A stretch of DNA of 64,000 nucleotides from Datisca glomerata (taxonomy: Eukaryota; Streptophyta; Magnoliopsida; Cucurbitales; Datiscaceae), in the NCBI GenBank assembly GCA_003255025.1, contig QANY01009110.1, forward strand, positions 1,860,001-1,924,000, in the 5' to 3' direction. A program made the translations under genes and the position numbers. Below, piece after piece: positions 1-11,200 of this stretch; position 1 is the first letter of the stretch; each line of letters opens with the position of its first letter. The notes beneath the pieces were generated by a model, which saw only the letters and a list, made by a program, of their open reading frames with translations, was not told the origin of the DNA and did no database searches.

Positions 1-688
1 ATTGATTTTGGGGTCTCTGTTTTTCTTTTTCGATAATTGGCTTAATTTTTTTGGGTTTTTTACCTTGTGTTTGAATTTCTGCAGCCATTTGTATGGTTCT
101 GGATCTGTGATTATTTTGGGTCTTGTTCTATTTTTAGAATTTAATTATTTTAATTTCTATCGCGCATAGCTGATCATTCAGAAATCGAGACCCGTTCTAT
201 TATTTTACTTTTATTTTCTCAATTATTGAAGAAAAATCCAGATTTCTTTCCTTCAAACTCTGCAATACTTGCGAAGAAAATAGATTAAATTATCAAACTA
301 AAGGCCAAAATAGAGAAAGGAAAAGAAATTACTGTGGGTAAGCCAAATAAGGCATGCAGTAGTCTTTTTACTGTTTATTTACACTTTATTTGTTTGGACT
401 TATTAATGTAATGTTGATTTCATGTTTGGCCTATTAATGGAAATTCTCTAGGTGCTTTGAAAAGCGGCCATGTGAAGAAGGAGAAAGGGTTTGAGTCTCT
501 GTGGTAGAATATGCCAATGGCAGTCTATGAATTTCTTTTATTTTTTTCATTATTTCTTATTATTTTAATTTTGTTTATTATTGAATTTTTTTGTTAAATC
601 ATCAGTCTTTTATTTGTTAGTCTTTAAAACTTCAAACATATTGTTTGAAAAAAACAATTCAATAATAAACAAAAGTTATTATTTATAG
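1..688. other. AT-rich non-coding sequence, unassigned
   Basis: No convincing coding region was found. The text is T-rich and intron-like, and it runs up to the first recognisable exon of the SPT5 fragment, so part of it may be old intron or upstream sequence of that gene. Confidence 0.5.
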
Positions 689-1135
689 GCACACCATTTT
701 CATATATGATGAAAATGAGGAGCAAAACGATGGCTATTTCTGCTGTAAATCTCATATGTGTGAGAAAATTAAAGTTTTTTATGATACTTCCAGTAATAAG
801 GTTGTAAGTCTCTCTCTACCCTCACATTTTGAAGGCTTCCCATCATCTCCCAAGTCACCCTCGTCACCTAAACAACCATGACAAACGAGGTAAACTAAAC
901 CAGAGTGTATGTATAGATGCGGTCTTTCTTATATGTTGTAAGTTGTAGATTGCCCAGGTTTCTCTATTCCTACTAATCTATAACTTTTGATCTAGTCAAT
1001 CAAGGGGATAAAGATGGAATGTTCTCCATTGGTCAAACCCTGAGAATCTATGTAGGTCCACTGAAAGGATATCTTTGTCGGGTCATAGCCATTCGTCGCA
1101 CATATGTTACAATGAAGCTTGATTCACAGTAGAAG
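689..1135 (+). pseudogene. SPT5: SPT5 (transcription elongation factor) gene fragment with introns
   Basis: Three exon-like pieces read as the plant SPT5/GTA2 family. The first (about 689-803) encodes YDENEEQNDGYFCCKSHMCE and is bounded by an acceptor AG and a donor GTAAGT. The second (about 825-890) encodes EGFPSSPKSPSSPK and then hits TGA where a tryptophan codon is expected. The third (about 1010-1135) encodes a KOW-type stretch, MFSIGQTLRIYVGPLKGYLC, and has a TAG between SQ and K. In the cell SPT5 pairs with SPT4 and binds RNA polymerase II; the KOW domains contact polymerase and nascent RNA. Because introns remain between the pieces, this is a broken genomic copy and not a processed one. 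The bulk of the gene (NGN domain, acidic N-terminus, earlier KOWs) is absent. The family call is firm and the exon edges are approximate. Confidence 0.72.
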
Positions 1136-1364
1136 GTACTTACAGGTTCATTAAAGATCTATTCTTGTTCAGTTGAATATTTCTCTATAGTAATTCTTGG
1201 TTCAAAGCTGCTTCAGTTCTATATATTGTCTAGTTTTTATTTATTTGTTTTGATATTAGCTCTCCCTCATTTTCTTTCTTTAACTTGATTTTATTCTATT
1301 GCCTGACCGAAAATAAAATTGATTTGAACATTCTTGGTATCTCTTTATTAGTATGGACAGTTGG

Positions 1365-1445
1365 GCCATCCTGGATTTGAACCAAAGACCTCGCCCGTGA
1401 AGTAAATCATCGCACCTACGGTCCAACCAATTGGGAGTTAGCATC
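1365..1445 (-). mobile_element. tRNA-related SINE-like unit
   Basis: On the - strand a B-box-like GGTTCAAATCC (plus-strand 1373-1383) lies about 40 nt downstream of an A-box-like TGGTTGGACCGTAGG (plus-strand about 1421-1435). This is the internal RNA polymerase III promoter layout of tRNAs and tRNA-derived SINEs. No complete cloverleaf or CCA-proximal stem was found, so a SINE head or tRNA relic is more likely than a functional tRNA. Confidence 0.4.
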
Positions 1446-2159
1446 TTCAGTGAGTGTAGAAAATCTTTGATTATTTTTTTTATAGATTTGAGGCGCTTAT
1501 TGTTGGTCTAGCATTGCAATTTTTCCTCATTTTTATGTAAGAAGGTATATTACTTGCATGCGTAGGTATATTACTTGCATGCGTATCTACTCAAAGTTCA
1601 GAATTGGCTTTAGTGGCTTTCATTTTGTAGGATACCTTTCATTCTCTCATTAAATCGTTTCTACTTTGTATGCCCCCATTTAAATTGGTTTAGATAATTG
1701 GCAAGCCTATGGACTTAAGAACAATAAAAAATAAAATGATTTGTGATATCAACTACTAAGAGTTGCGTAGAATATTGTTGAAATGCAGGTTTCTAATGAA
1801 AAGGCCAAACCAAATGGCTAACTCTTTGGAGACATATTTGATTTGGATCATTTCGTAACTAATGGCCAACATTTGGAGATATGCATATTCATAAAACCAT
1901 CACCATGTTTTAAATGATATTGAATTGAAGAAATGGAAGAATCTCTACAAAGAGGAGGGTACATATCCAACTTGGAATGAAACGATGCAGCTGAAGTAAT
2001 TATTAAAAATTCTTCGTCATTTGTATTTGTGTTATAATAAAAAAGTAAGTTAGAAGTTGTAGAGTTTAAAATAAAAGGGATTTGTAACGAAAAAAAGAAA
2101 TTTGTATATGTAGTGATATCAATGAATGATTTACTTTTTTAAAGGGAAGTCTGAATTAA
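1446..2159. other. Unassigned non-coding sequence
   Basis: It contains a short direct duplication of AGGTATATTACTTGCATGCGTA (about 1543-1586). A weak coding-like stretch lies at about 1790-1990, with no family recognised and an early stop. Nothing else was supported. Confidence 0.4.
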
Positions 2160-2960
2160 TTTTTTTTTATTCAACAACGAGTTATTATTGCATAAAGATT
2201 CACAATGAGATCAGTATGTGAAAATGATCAAGTATATAAAAATGGCTAAGAGTGTGAATATGATTAAGTATGTGAAGTCTTTGAAGAGATCTTGAAGAAA
2301 TGGAATAAGAATGACCAAGTACATGTGGAAATAGGTGTATTGAAATTGACAAGTGTGTGAAAATGACTTAACATGTGAAAATGACTAACTGTTTGAAAAT
2401 GGTTAAAGGTATGAAAATGACCAAGCGTGTAAAAATGACTAAGTGTATCAAAACACTTCTGTGAAAAGCGTCACCTTGTGAAAATGATTAAGTACATGAA
2501 AATAGTTGAGTTCCATCAAAACACGTACATGAAAATGGCAAAGTAGAGAAAATTCATAAGTGCATGAAAATATGGCTAAGTGACAAAACAAATACATAAA
2601 AATAACAAAGGGTGAGAAAATTACTAAGTGAATGAAAATTGCGAAGTGTATGTGAAAAACTATAAAAATGGCTAAGTGTATGTGAAAAATGTCTTAGTGC
2701 ATGAAAATACGATTAAATGTGTAAAAATGACCAAGTGTAGCAAAATAACTACGTGAAAATGACAAGTGTATGAAAATGTGTGAAAATGACCAAGTGTGTG
2801 AATATATAATTTATCAACTATGATAAAATATGCGAAAATGTTTAAGTGTATGAAATGACCAAATGTGTGAAAATGACTAAGTATATGAAAATATTTAAGT
2901 GTATGAAATTGGCTAAGTTATAAAAATTGCTAAGTGTGCGAAAATGACACTTAGCAATTG
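2160..2960. repeat. Degenerate minisatellite, unit about 16-20 bp
   Basis: Some 40 diverged copies of a unit close to AAGTGTATGAAAATGACT follow one another, with many point changes and small indels. No reading frame is maintained, so this is non-coding tandem DNA. The unit is unrelated to the next two arrays downstream. Confidence 0.85.
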
Positions 2961-3044
2961 GGGCCATTAAACTAACGCTTGACAATAAAGAAAATGTCCA
3001 AGTGTGAATATAGCTAAGTGTGTATGATAATTGTTAAGAGTCAA

Positions 3045-3370
3045 ATACCACAATAGGGACCTAAACGCCATCACTACATGGCGATTCGTCTATCATGACT
3101 GACGTTTGGGACCTGGTGGACACGTTTAAGCCCCAAACGGCATGGTAACAGGTGTTTGGCTCGTGTCCCAGTGACATGGGCCAAACACATGTTGGTGGCG
3201 TTTGGGACCCAAAATGCCATGGTAACAAGCGTTTAGCTCGTGTATCAGTGACACGGGTCAAACGCCACCAATAGGTCCCAAATGCCAATCATAACTGGCG
3301 ATTCACCTACTATGAATGGCGTTTGGGGCCTGCTGGTGGCATTTGGGACCCAACCGCCAGATACATGCGT
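3045..3370. repeat. Repeated GC-richer block built on a GCGTTTGGGACC motif
   Basis: The motif GGCGTTTGGGACC and its reverse complement occur many times. A longer segment beginning CATGGTAACA and running through GCTCGTG and CAGTGACA to GGGNCAAAC occurs twice, about 68 bp apart (starts about 3139 and 3207), with scattered substitutions. Related motif copies (GGCGTTTAGGGG, ACGATTCACCTATTA) reappear near 3950-4110. No coding function is apparent. Confidence 0.65.
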
Positions 3371-4111
3371 TTGGTCACAATACTCCCTATTAGATCATGA
3401 CACGCGCGAGTTAACTTTCGGAGGGCATAACTTTTGATTCGGGTCTAACCACGTGGCCCGTAAGATATCAAATCGAATCTATTTATGGGGTTATAATTTA
3501 TAAAATTAAAGGTTAAAATTTCAAATTTTAATATTCAATTTCAAACTTTTAGTGGATATGTTCGATTAATAGATAGAATTAGACCTTGAGGGTTATACGT
3601 GTTCATCAAACCGATAAATAGGATTCACTGACCATCATAACATCGCGACCTATAATTATATATGGTGAAAACTCATCTTGCTTGCACTTGTCACAAACGC
3701 ACAACAACATTATCAATGACAACTTTTAACGAGTTTATGAACAAGTGTTCAATTGTATAAAGAATCCTTAATTAATTCAATCTAATTCACATAATAAGTG
3801 AGTATCATGAATGTTTGCATTGAAATAACAAGTTTTTTTTACTTTTTATCGATGATTTTCCCGGTGTACGATAAATAATTACAAAATATCATATTTAAGG
3901 AAAATGTGAAGAATGACTATTAGAGTCATATAAATGGTGATTAAGAGCAAGAAAGTGATGATTGGGAGGGAGACTGGTGATCACCTATTTTGGGGACTGA
4001 AACGGGCAATTAGAGCTATAAAACTACCGCTTGGCTTTGACGATGCGATTAGCACCTTTAGAATGGCGTTTAGGGGCACAAAATAGACGATTCACCTATT
4101 AGGTATGACGA
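3371..4111. other. Unassigned spacer with motif copies at its end
   Basis: AT-rich sequence without a gene. From about 3950 to 4110 it carries diverged copies of the motifs seen at 3045-3370, which suggests one larger repetitive unit that has been disrupted. Confidence 0.4.
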
Positions 4112-5410
4112 TTATGTTGTACGTATTTGATAAACCCCTCCGAGAATTATTATTTTGTATGTATTTGGTGAAGTCTAGTACATAATTGATAAACTATAGT
4201 AATTATTTCATGTATAAAATTAATCATTCTTGGAAGGGTTCACCAAAATATTTTACGTATAAAATCAATCATTCTTGGAGGGGTTCACCAAAACATTTCA
4301 CGTACAAAATCAAATATTCTTGGAGGGGTTCACCAAAATATTTCACGTATAAAATCAATCATTATTCGAGGAGTTCACCAAAATATTTCACGTATAAAAT
4401 TAATCATTCCCCAACATTGTATTGATGCAAAATAGTCGAAAAAACAAAAAAATCACAAAAAAAGGAAAAAAAAATTGCCAGGAACCGCCGGTATTGGTTA
4501 GAGAAATCGCCGGGATAGATTGGTGAACCCTAATACGTAATTGGTGAACCCCAATACGTAATTGGTGAGCCCCACTACGTAATTGGTGAACCTCACTACG
4601 TAATGGGTGAGCCCCATCACGTAATTGGTGAACCCCAGCACGTAATGGGTGAACCCCTCTAAGAATTATTAATTTGTATGTATTTGATGAACCCTAGTAC
4701 ATAAGTGATGAACCCCAATACGTAATTGGTGAACCCCTCCAAAAAATTATTCTTTTGTACGTATTTGGTGAACCACACTATGTAATTGGTGAACTCTACT
4801 ACGTAATTGGTGAACCCCAATACGTAATTGATAAACCCCTCCAAGAATGACTCTTTTGTACGTATTTGGTGAACCCCACTACGTAATTGGTGAACCCCTC
4901 TAAGAATTATTTTTTTGTACGTATTTAGTGAACCATACTACGTAATTGGTGAACCCCTCTAAGAATTATTTTTTTATACGTAATTGGTGAACCCCACTAC
5001 GTAATTGGTGAACCCCTCCAAGAATTATTCTTTGGTACGTATTTGGTGAACCCCACTACGTAATTGGTGAACCTCTCCAACAATTATTCTTTTGTACGTA
5101 ATTGGTGAACCCCAATACGTAATTGGGGAACCCCTCCAAGAATTATTTTTTTGTACGTATTTGATGAACCCCACTACGTAATTGGTGAACCCCAATACGT
5201 AATTGGGAAACCCCTCCAAGAATTATTCTTTTGTACGTAATTGGTGAACCCTACTGCGTAACTGGTGAACCTCTCCAAGAATTATTCTTTTATACATATT
5301 TGGTGAACCCCACTACGTAATTGGTGAACCCCTCCAAGAATTATTTTTTTGTACGTATTTGATGAAACTCACTACGTAATTGGTGAACCCAACTAAGTAT
5401 TTGGTGAACA
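4112..5410. repeat. Minisatellite array of 20-21-bp TACGTA/GGTGAACC units, with an inverted block
   Basis: The basic unit is close to TACGTAATTGGTGAACCCCA. Longer composite repeats of about 59-60 bp alternate two such units with an AATTATTCTTTTG linker (clear from 4960 to 5410). Forward units occupy about 4112-4185 and 4510-5410. Between them, 4200-4425 carries units in reverse complement (GGTTCACCAAAA with ACGTATAAAATCAATCATTC), followed by an unrelated 80-bp insert. Because 21 bp is seven codons, the minus strand stays open over stretches such as 4659-4844 and spells repeated GFTNYVL heptads; this is a by-product of unit length. Each forward unit contains the palindromic bZIP A-box core TACGTA. 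Confidence 0.9.
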
Positions 5411-6409
5411 AAAAAAATTCTGCTATCTACTGGGCTTTGTATGGTTCATATTATTCCAAATGTAATTTAAAGGTCACAATAGCCCTGCATCCAGTTTCAC
5501 GGCATGATAAAGTTTTCCCATGAATCATGGCATTTAACATAAGAAAAAAATAAAGTAATTACGGAAAAGAAAACACTAGAAAAAAAAACAAATATTTTTT
5601 TTCGAGAGAAAAATACATGAAAATAAATGATGCCGTTGCATGGTGACATTTGGTATACATCGCTTTCAGAAAGAGGTAGTTCAAAATGTTTGGTAAATTT
5701 AAAGGGATGAGGTCTGAAACGGCAAAGGCAAGCGTCAGAAATAGAACTGATCCCTTATGTTTACTTGTCTTTTTTTAATTGTCCAGAAGTTCTATTTAAT
5801 TTACAACCCATGCCCCATGCCATGCAGCTGTCTTTTCTCTTATTGGCCGGGTGTGTGGGCCATATGGCCAGGTGCTCGTATCCTATTGGCGGAACTTGAG
5901 GTCATTGACGAACTTTCTTATCATCCGTCGAATTTTCATAAAAAACATTATTCTCTAACTTTTTCATGTACTTTTGTTAAATATGTATTTTTGCTAATTT
6001 TTTCAATTTTCAGATTTTAAAGTGTAAGGATATTTTATAATTTTTTTGGATTAAAGGATAAATATATTCGATAAAAAATATACGTATACAAGAGACATAC
6101 TCCAAGTATACATACAACACGCCTATAGTGTTAATTTTCATAAAAAAATTTATAAAAGAAAACTCTGTAATTCATATGGTATATAATACATAGTAAATAA
6201 TTTTGAAATTCTTGAATGATTTATGAAAAAAATATTCTCTCTTGTTGGCAATTTAATATAGGAAGAATATAGTGTACATGCGTTTTTTTATAGAATTATG
6301 TGGTGATAACTATAAATGACCTCATCTGGAAGCATTTTCTATTAAATATGTTAAATATATTTAAATATAAAAGTGTATAATTATGTGTGGTGAAAATATA
6401 CATAAAATT
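5411..6409. other. AT-rich intergenic sequence
   Basis: No gene or named repeat could be supported. Short open frames here have no recognisable composition or motif. Confidence 0.5.
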
Positions 6410-6690
6410 TCTCTTGGTTTGGCTCTACATAACAAATTGTCAACACTGGATATTCTTGCTGCTTGAAACTATTCTCTTAGACAAGCCTGAGTGTGTTGTG
6501 CACTGATTGGATGGAATCAGTAGAACATTTGTTTCTAAATTGCAGAGTTGCTAGAAGCATTCTGAAATTTGTTTTAGTTAAATGCAACTTCAATTTATAG
6601 ACTGCTTCTTGGACTGAATTCATTACTCAGCTGCTTCATCACACCTTCTTAAACAAGATCCAATCAACTCTCGCTTACTTGATTTTTACT
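6410..6690 (+). pseudogene. LINE (L1-type) C-terminal zinc-knuckle fragment
   Basis: The plus strand reads NKLSTLDILA and, after a small frame disturbance, VLCTDWMESVEHLFLNC, followed by RVARSILKFVLVKCNF. This is the zf-RVT pattern (C-x-x..ESVEHLFLxC) found after reverse transcriptase in plant non-LTR elements. A stop follows about 20 residues later, the frame shifts at least once and no endonuclease or reverse transcriptase is present. It is a short dead fragment. Confidence 0.68.
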
Positions 6691-8117
6691 TGTAAGTAAA
6701 CCTAACAACGAGAACTTGTGATTTGAAATGATAATTGAGTTAAATTAAGTAGTACATATTTATGTCCATTTTAGCAACAAATACAAATGATGTCCTACTC
6801 ATGTATCTGTCAAAGATATTGAAGGGAACTTTTTGTGACACAAGAGACCCATTGAAAGTACACATGTTTTGCAATATATGTTCTAATCCTTTTTTTTCAG
6901 AAAGATATATGGCACCATTAATATTGCACAATGCACTGAAGTAGAAAACACAATTGAACTATTTAACTAATAATTGTGTTATGAATCACTTTTTTCCTCT
7001 TTAAATGATGATGGTGAAGGATTAATTTAAAATGAAACATGTGTGACGTGAATGTGTAATTACGCACTATGTATACTGTGAAGTCATGATAATTAATAAT
7101 GCTAAACATCATTGTACTACATATTCTTTCAAAATATTATCATATCAATTTTGTCTTGATGTAATACTTTCTATTATCATAACTTACATGATAAAATATA
7201 TTTTTGGTCTTTCAAGTTTATTAGATCTCATTTTGATCACTTTATGTTTAATTTTCTTAACTAAGTATTCAAATAGTTTAAAGCGATGCAATCAAGATAA
7301 TTTATCAAGAGTTAAAAAAAATTAGAATCGTGTATTTTGTTGACAATTCATACCTAACTCATATTAATATCAAAATGTATCGAAGATATAAAATATCAAA
7401 GTTTAAGGTTAACACAAAAAGTCCTGATCATAACATTTAAATTATTAGAGTACTTGATTAAGAGTCTTTAGAGCATTAAAATGTGTCCTACACAAATTCA
7501 AATACGAGAGTTGTTTTTTGAGCTGTCTTTATTTCTTTGGGGGAGAATGGATCAAATTACTAATCATGTAGGTCCAATCCTATCAATAGGATTTTGACAT
7601 TTTATACCAAAGACAATCTTTTGACTTTTTGTACAAAAAAAACCTTTCTGATATTTCGTATTCTCCAAAAGAAGAAAAAACAAATTTGGGTTACATATCA
7701 TTAATCCATCCAAGAATTTTTTTATCATCAAAATCAAATTGTGCATACTTTGTACAAAATTGAAAAGTAATAATTAGAGTTTATGTGGGTGTAATTTACT
7801 TAAAAAAAGAAATATCTACTCTCTATCTTTAATTGGAAAAAAAATGAAAAAGAAAAACAATAATTCATCACCTATCAGTTATTGGCTAAGTTTTAATTAA
7901 AGTATCAATTATTTAAAATTAATTTATTAAATTATTTTAATAAATTATAAAATATTAATAAATAAATAATTTTCATATTATCTAATCATTTAAAACGTGA
8001 TATAGAATTACTAACAAAAAAGAGAGATCAGATGGCACTGAAGTAATTTAGAAGAAAAACAGGGAACAAAAACATGAAAGAAAGTGATATGATTGAATGC
8101 CGGGTGATTCGATCTGA
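6691..8117. other. AT-rich intergenic and upstream region of the dehydrogenase gene
   Basis: No gene was recognised. Very AT-rich tracts at 7880-7990 precede the core promoter. Regulatory sequence for the downstream gene probably lies here, but no specific site can be supported. Confidence 0.45.
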
Positions 8118-8125
8118 TCCCACCA

Positions 8126-8131
8126 TATAAA
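8126..8131 (+). promoter_or_regulatory. TATA box candidate of the isocitrate dehydrogenase gene
   Basis: TATAAA at 8126-8131 lies about 150 bp before the start codon. A second candidate, TATATAAA at 8178-8185, would put transcription start near 8210. Both fit a plant core promoter, and the sequence alone does not decide between them. Confidence 0.5.
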
Positions 8132-8229
8132 GGTGAGGCGCATTCACACCGCCAGCCCCACCACCATCACTTTCTCTTATATAAACAAAGCTTCTGCTCT
8201 TTCTGCAAATTCACATTTTCCTCAAATTC

Positions 8230-8232
<3 letters not shown>

Positions 8233-8276
<44 letters not shown>
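8233..8276 (+). repeat. (GA)n microsatellite in the 5' leader
   Basis: About 22 uninterrupted GA dinucleotides end immediately before the ATG at 8277. In the transcript this is a purine-rich leader directly next to the start codon. Long GA tracts also attract plant GAGA-binding (BBR/BPC) proteins. Length variation among individuals is expected. Confidence 0.9.
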
Positions 8277-8279
<3 letters not shown>

Positions 8280-11200
8280 GGGTTCGAAAAGATCAAGGTG
8301 GTCAATCCCATCGTTGAGATGGACGGTGAGATTGCAAACCTTCTCATCTCTTTTCCCCATTTTTAGATCTACATGTCACCATGAATATCCTATTATGATC
8401 GATCTTCGATTCCGTTCATTATGCACTAATAAGAATGAAATGAGGCTCAGTTTTCGATTGTATAGTTTTTATTCTGGTTTATCCGTCGAGAAAATTCAAC
8501 TTACCAACTTGACGTTAAACTTGTTTTCTTTTTCTATTGACAAAGGAATCCAAACGTTCGATCTGTTTAAATCTAGTAAAATTGTATCATATTCTGAACA
8601 ACTTGCTCTGTAATTACCATATTTATGAACACGGCATATCTGTTACGCATCAGAATTGAAGTTATCACATTCAGATTTCCTGTATTCTTTTTTGTTTTTT
8701 TTTTCAGTGTGTTATGCTTTCCGATGAGTTTCGTTCATAGAGTAGTTGTTTATTTGGTAAACGACGTTTTGTTCATTGTCCTCCTAGATGGTTGGATTGA
8801 ATTTGTTGGTTCTATTTCTTAGTTTTGCCCCGTCCTTGCCTGCTTTTTACTAATTCAGATGATCAATTAGATGCAGTGATTGAGTCTTAAATATCGTAGT
8901 CTGTATATTTTCGGTAGTGATATATCAAATATTTTTCAAACTTTCTGGCAGTAAAATTTTTGGCAGGTACATAAGTAAATTTAGCATAAAATCTTGTAAA
9001 AAAATCTTACTGAAAAGAAGCAAAGACAATATGTACCATTGAGATGTTTTTAACGTTTTGAGGAATTCAATGCTTTAATGAAATCTATGATCATATATAG
9101 ATAAGTATGGTGTGTGTAATTAAATGAGTTTGTTGTATGTTTTGTTTCAGTACAAAAAGCTTGACTTGTAGATAAAAAATAAAGTAGCATGGTGTTGTAG
9201 AAAAAAAGCTTGCCTTGTCAATCTAGTTGACGAAATATATGTTTTTTAATCAACTGTCAAGATGATAGCGGATATATTTGGTCTATATTCTTGTATCTCT
9301 AGATATTAGCCCGTTATTAAGTAATGTTATGATTAGATAAAAGTAATGAGACATAATGTAGGAAATTTGATTAGATATCAAAATCTTATAACAAGCAAAA
9401 TGGAGATCACATTTTCCTCAATAATGAACTGCTACTCAGAATTGCATTTGTTATCACCCATATATTCCTTTATTTGTATTTCTCACACGTTGCCTCATGG
9501 AATTGGTGTTACAGGAGATGAAATGACTCGAGTGTTCTGGAAATCAATTAAGGATAAGGTATGAACCTAGTTGCCAACTGTCTGATAAGCAAGTATATTT
9601 GGTCAGAGTTTGGAGGGAGTGGGACTTCCAATGTTCATAATTTATTTTTGTCTATTTGCAGCTTATTTTCCCCTTTCTAGAGTTGGATATTAAATACTTC
9701 GACCTTGGCCTTCCCCACCGTGATGCTACCGATGATAAAGTTACAGTTGAAAGTGCAGAAGCTACTCTTAAGTATGTGTTGCTACAGTTTCGTATGTCTT
9801 TTTTTATTTCTTCAAGACTTGATTGATCTGAATAAATAAGCATAATAAGGATACTTGTTTAATATATGACATATTTAATTATTATCGTTGAGTAGATTTT
9901 ACATTCAATGGTCGAGCATCTTCATCACAATCTTCCTTATTGTACTTTGACAATGTTTTTTGTCTCCTAGGTATAACGTTGCAATCAAGTGTGCAACCAT
10001 CACTCCAGGTATGAATAGCTTAGGGGTATGGGAAGAGCGCGTTACTTTTGAAACATTTGGAATGCCAGTGGCACATGTACAGAATTGTTAACAATGACAT
10101 AGTATTGATTGGCAGATGAAGCTCGCGTGAAAGAGTTCAACTTGAAGCAAATGTGGAAAAGTCCAAATGGGACAATCAGGAATATTCTGAATGGTTAGGG
10201 AAACTGGTTTGGAAAATTAAATCTGAGTATCATGCTCTTAGTGCTAATGTTATGTGTTTGACATCTTCTTCAGGTACTGTATTTAGAGAACCAATTATTT
10301 GCAAAAATGTACCTCGCCTGGTCCCAGGTACTGACATTTTCACAGCATTTATGTAGTCATGATGGAGCAAAATGTAGGCTAATAGTTTCTTATGTCAGGT
10401 TGGACCAAACCAATTTGCATTGGGAGACATGCTTTTGGTGACCAATATCGAGCCACTGATGCAGTGATTAAAGGACCAGGGAAATTGAAACTGGTGTTTG
10501 GTAGACTCTTTTCTTTCCTTTGATGATCATTAGTTTTTATATCCACATTGTTTTCTTCTTTTTTTCATTTTTGAATTGATGTATATAAAGAAAAATTATC
10601 AAAATGCTTGCAGTGCCCGAAGGTCAAGAAGAGAAGACGGAATTAGAGGTCTACAACTTCACTGGTGCTGGAGGAGTTGCACTATCCATGTATAACACAG
10701 ATGAGGTCTGTGCTCTACTAGTTTCTTGATGGTATAAGTACAAAATTTCATAATCTGCAAATCTCATTTCGTACTTTTTGCAGTCGATTCGTTCATTCGC
10801 TGAGGCATCCATGAATACTGCTTATCAGAAAAAGTGGCCTCTTTATCTCAGCACCAAAAATACTATTCTTAAGAAGTATGACGGAAGGTATGCGGATCGA
10901 TTTGCTGTTATGTATTTAGCTTTTATTGACATGACCTATATCTAAAGTTCACTTTCTGATGCAGATTCAAGGATATATTTCAAGAAGTCTACGAGTCAAA
11001 CTGGAAGTCAAAGTATGAGGCAGCTGGCATATGGTGTGTACTCGTTTTGTTTGGGAGTTACAGTCGATCACGCTATGCATTTGTTTTTAACTGAATAATA
11101 TGATGAATTCGAAGGTATGAGCACCGTCTCATTGATGACATGGTTGCATATGCTCTCAAGAGTGAAGGAGGTTATGTATGGGCATGCAAGAATTATGATG

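Noticed and set aside
1790..1990. Weak coding-like text with LFGDIFDLDHFVTN
   Set aside because: A faint resemblance to glycan fucosyltransferases was considered, but it is too short and ends in stops; no family can be claimed.
4186..4425. 79-codon open frame made of repeated YKINHSWRGSPKYFT-type units
   Set aside because: This is the inverted block of the minisatellite; unit length divisible by three keeps it open.
8133..8366. Upstream open frame through the GA repeat, ahead of and overlapping the dehydrogenase start
   Set aside because: It continues in frame into exon 1 but begins with unconserved residues and passes through the GA tract as RERERE; the conserved start is the ATG at 8277. 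As an N-terminal extension it is unlikely.
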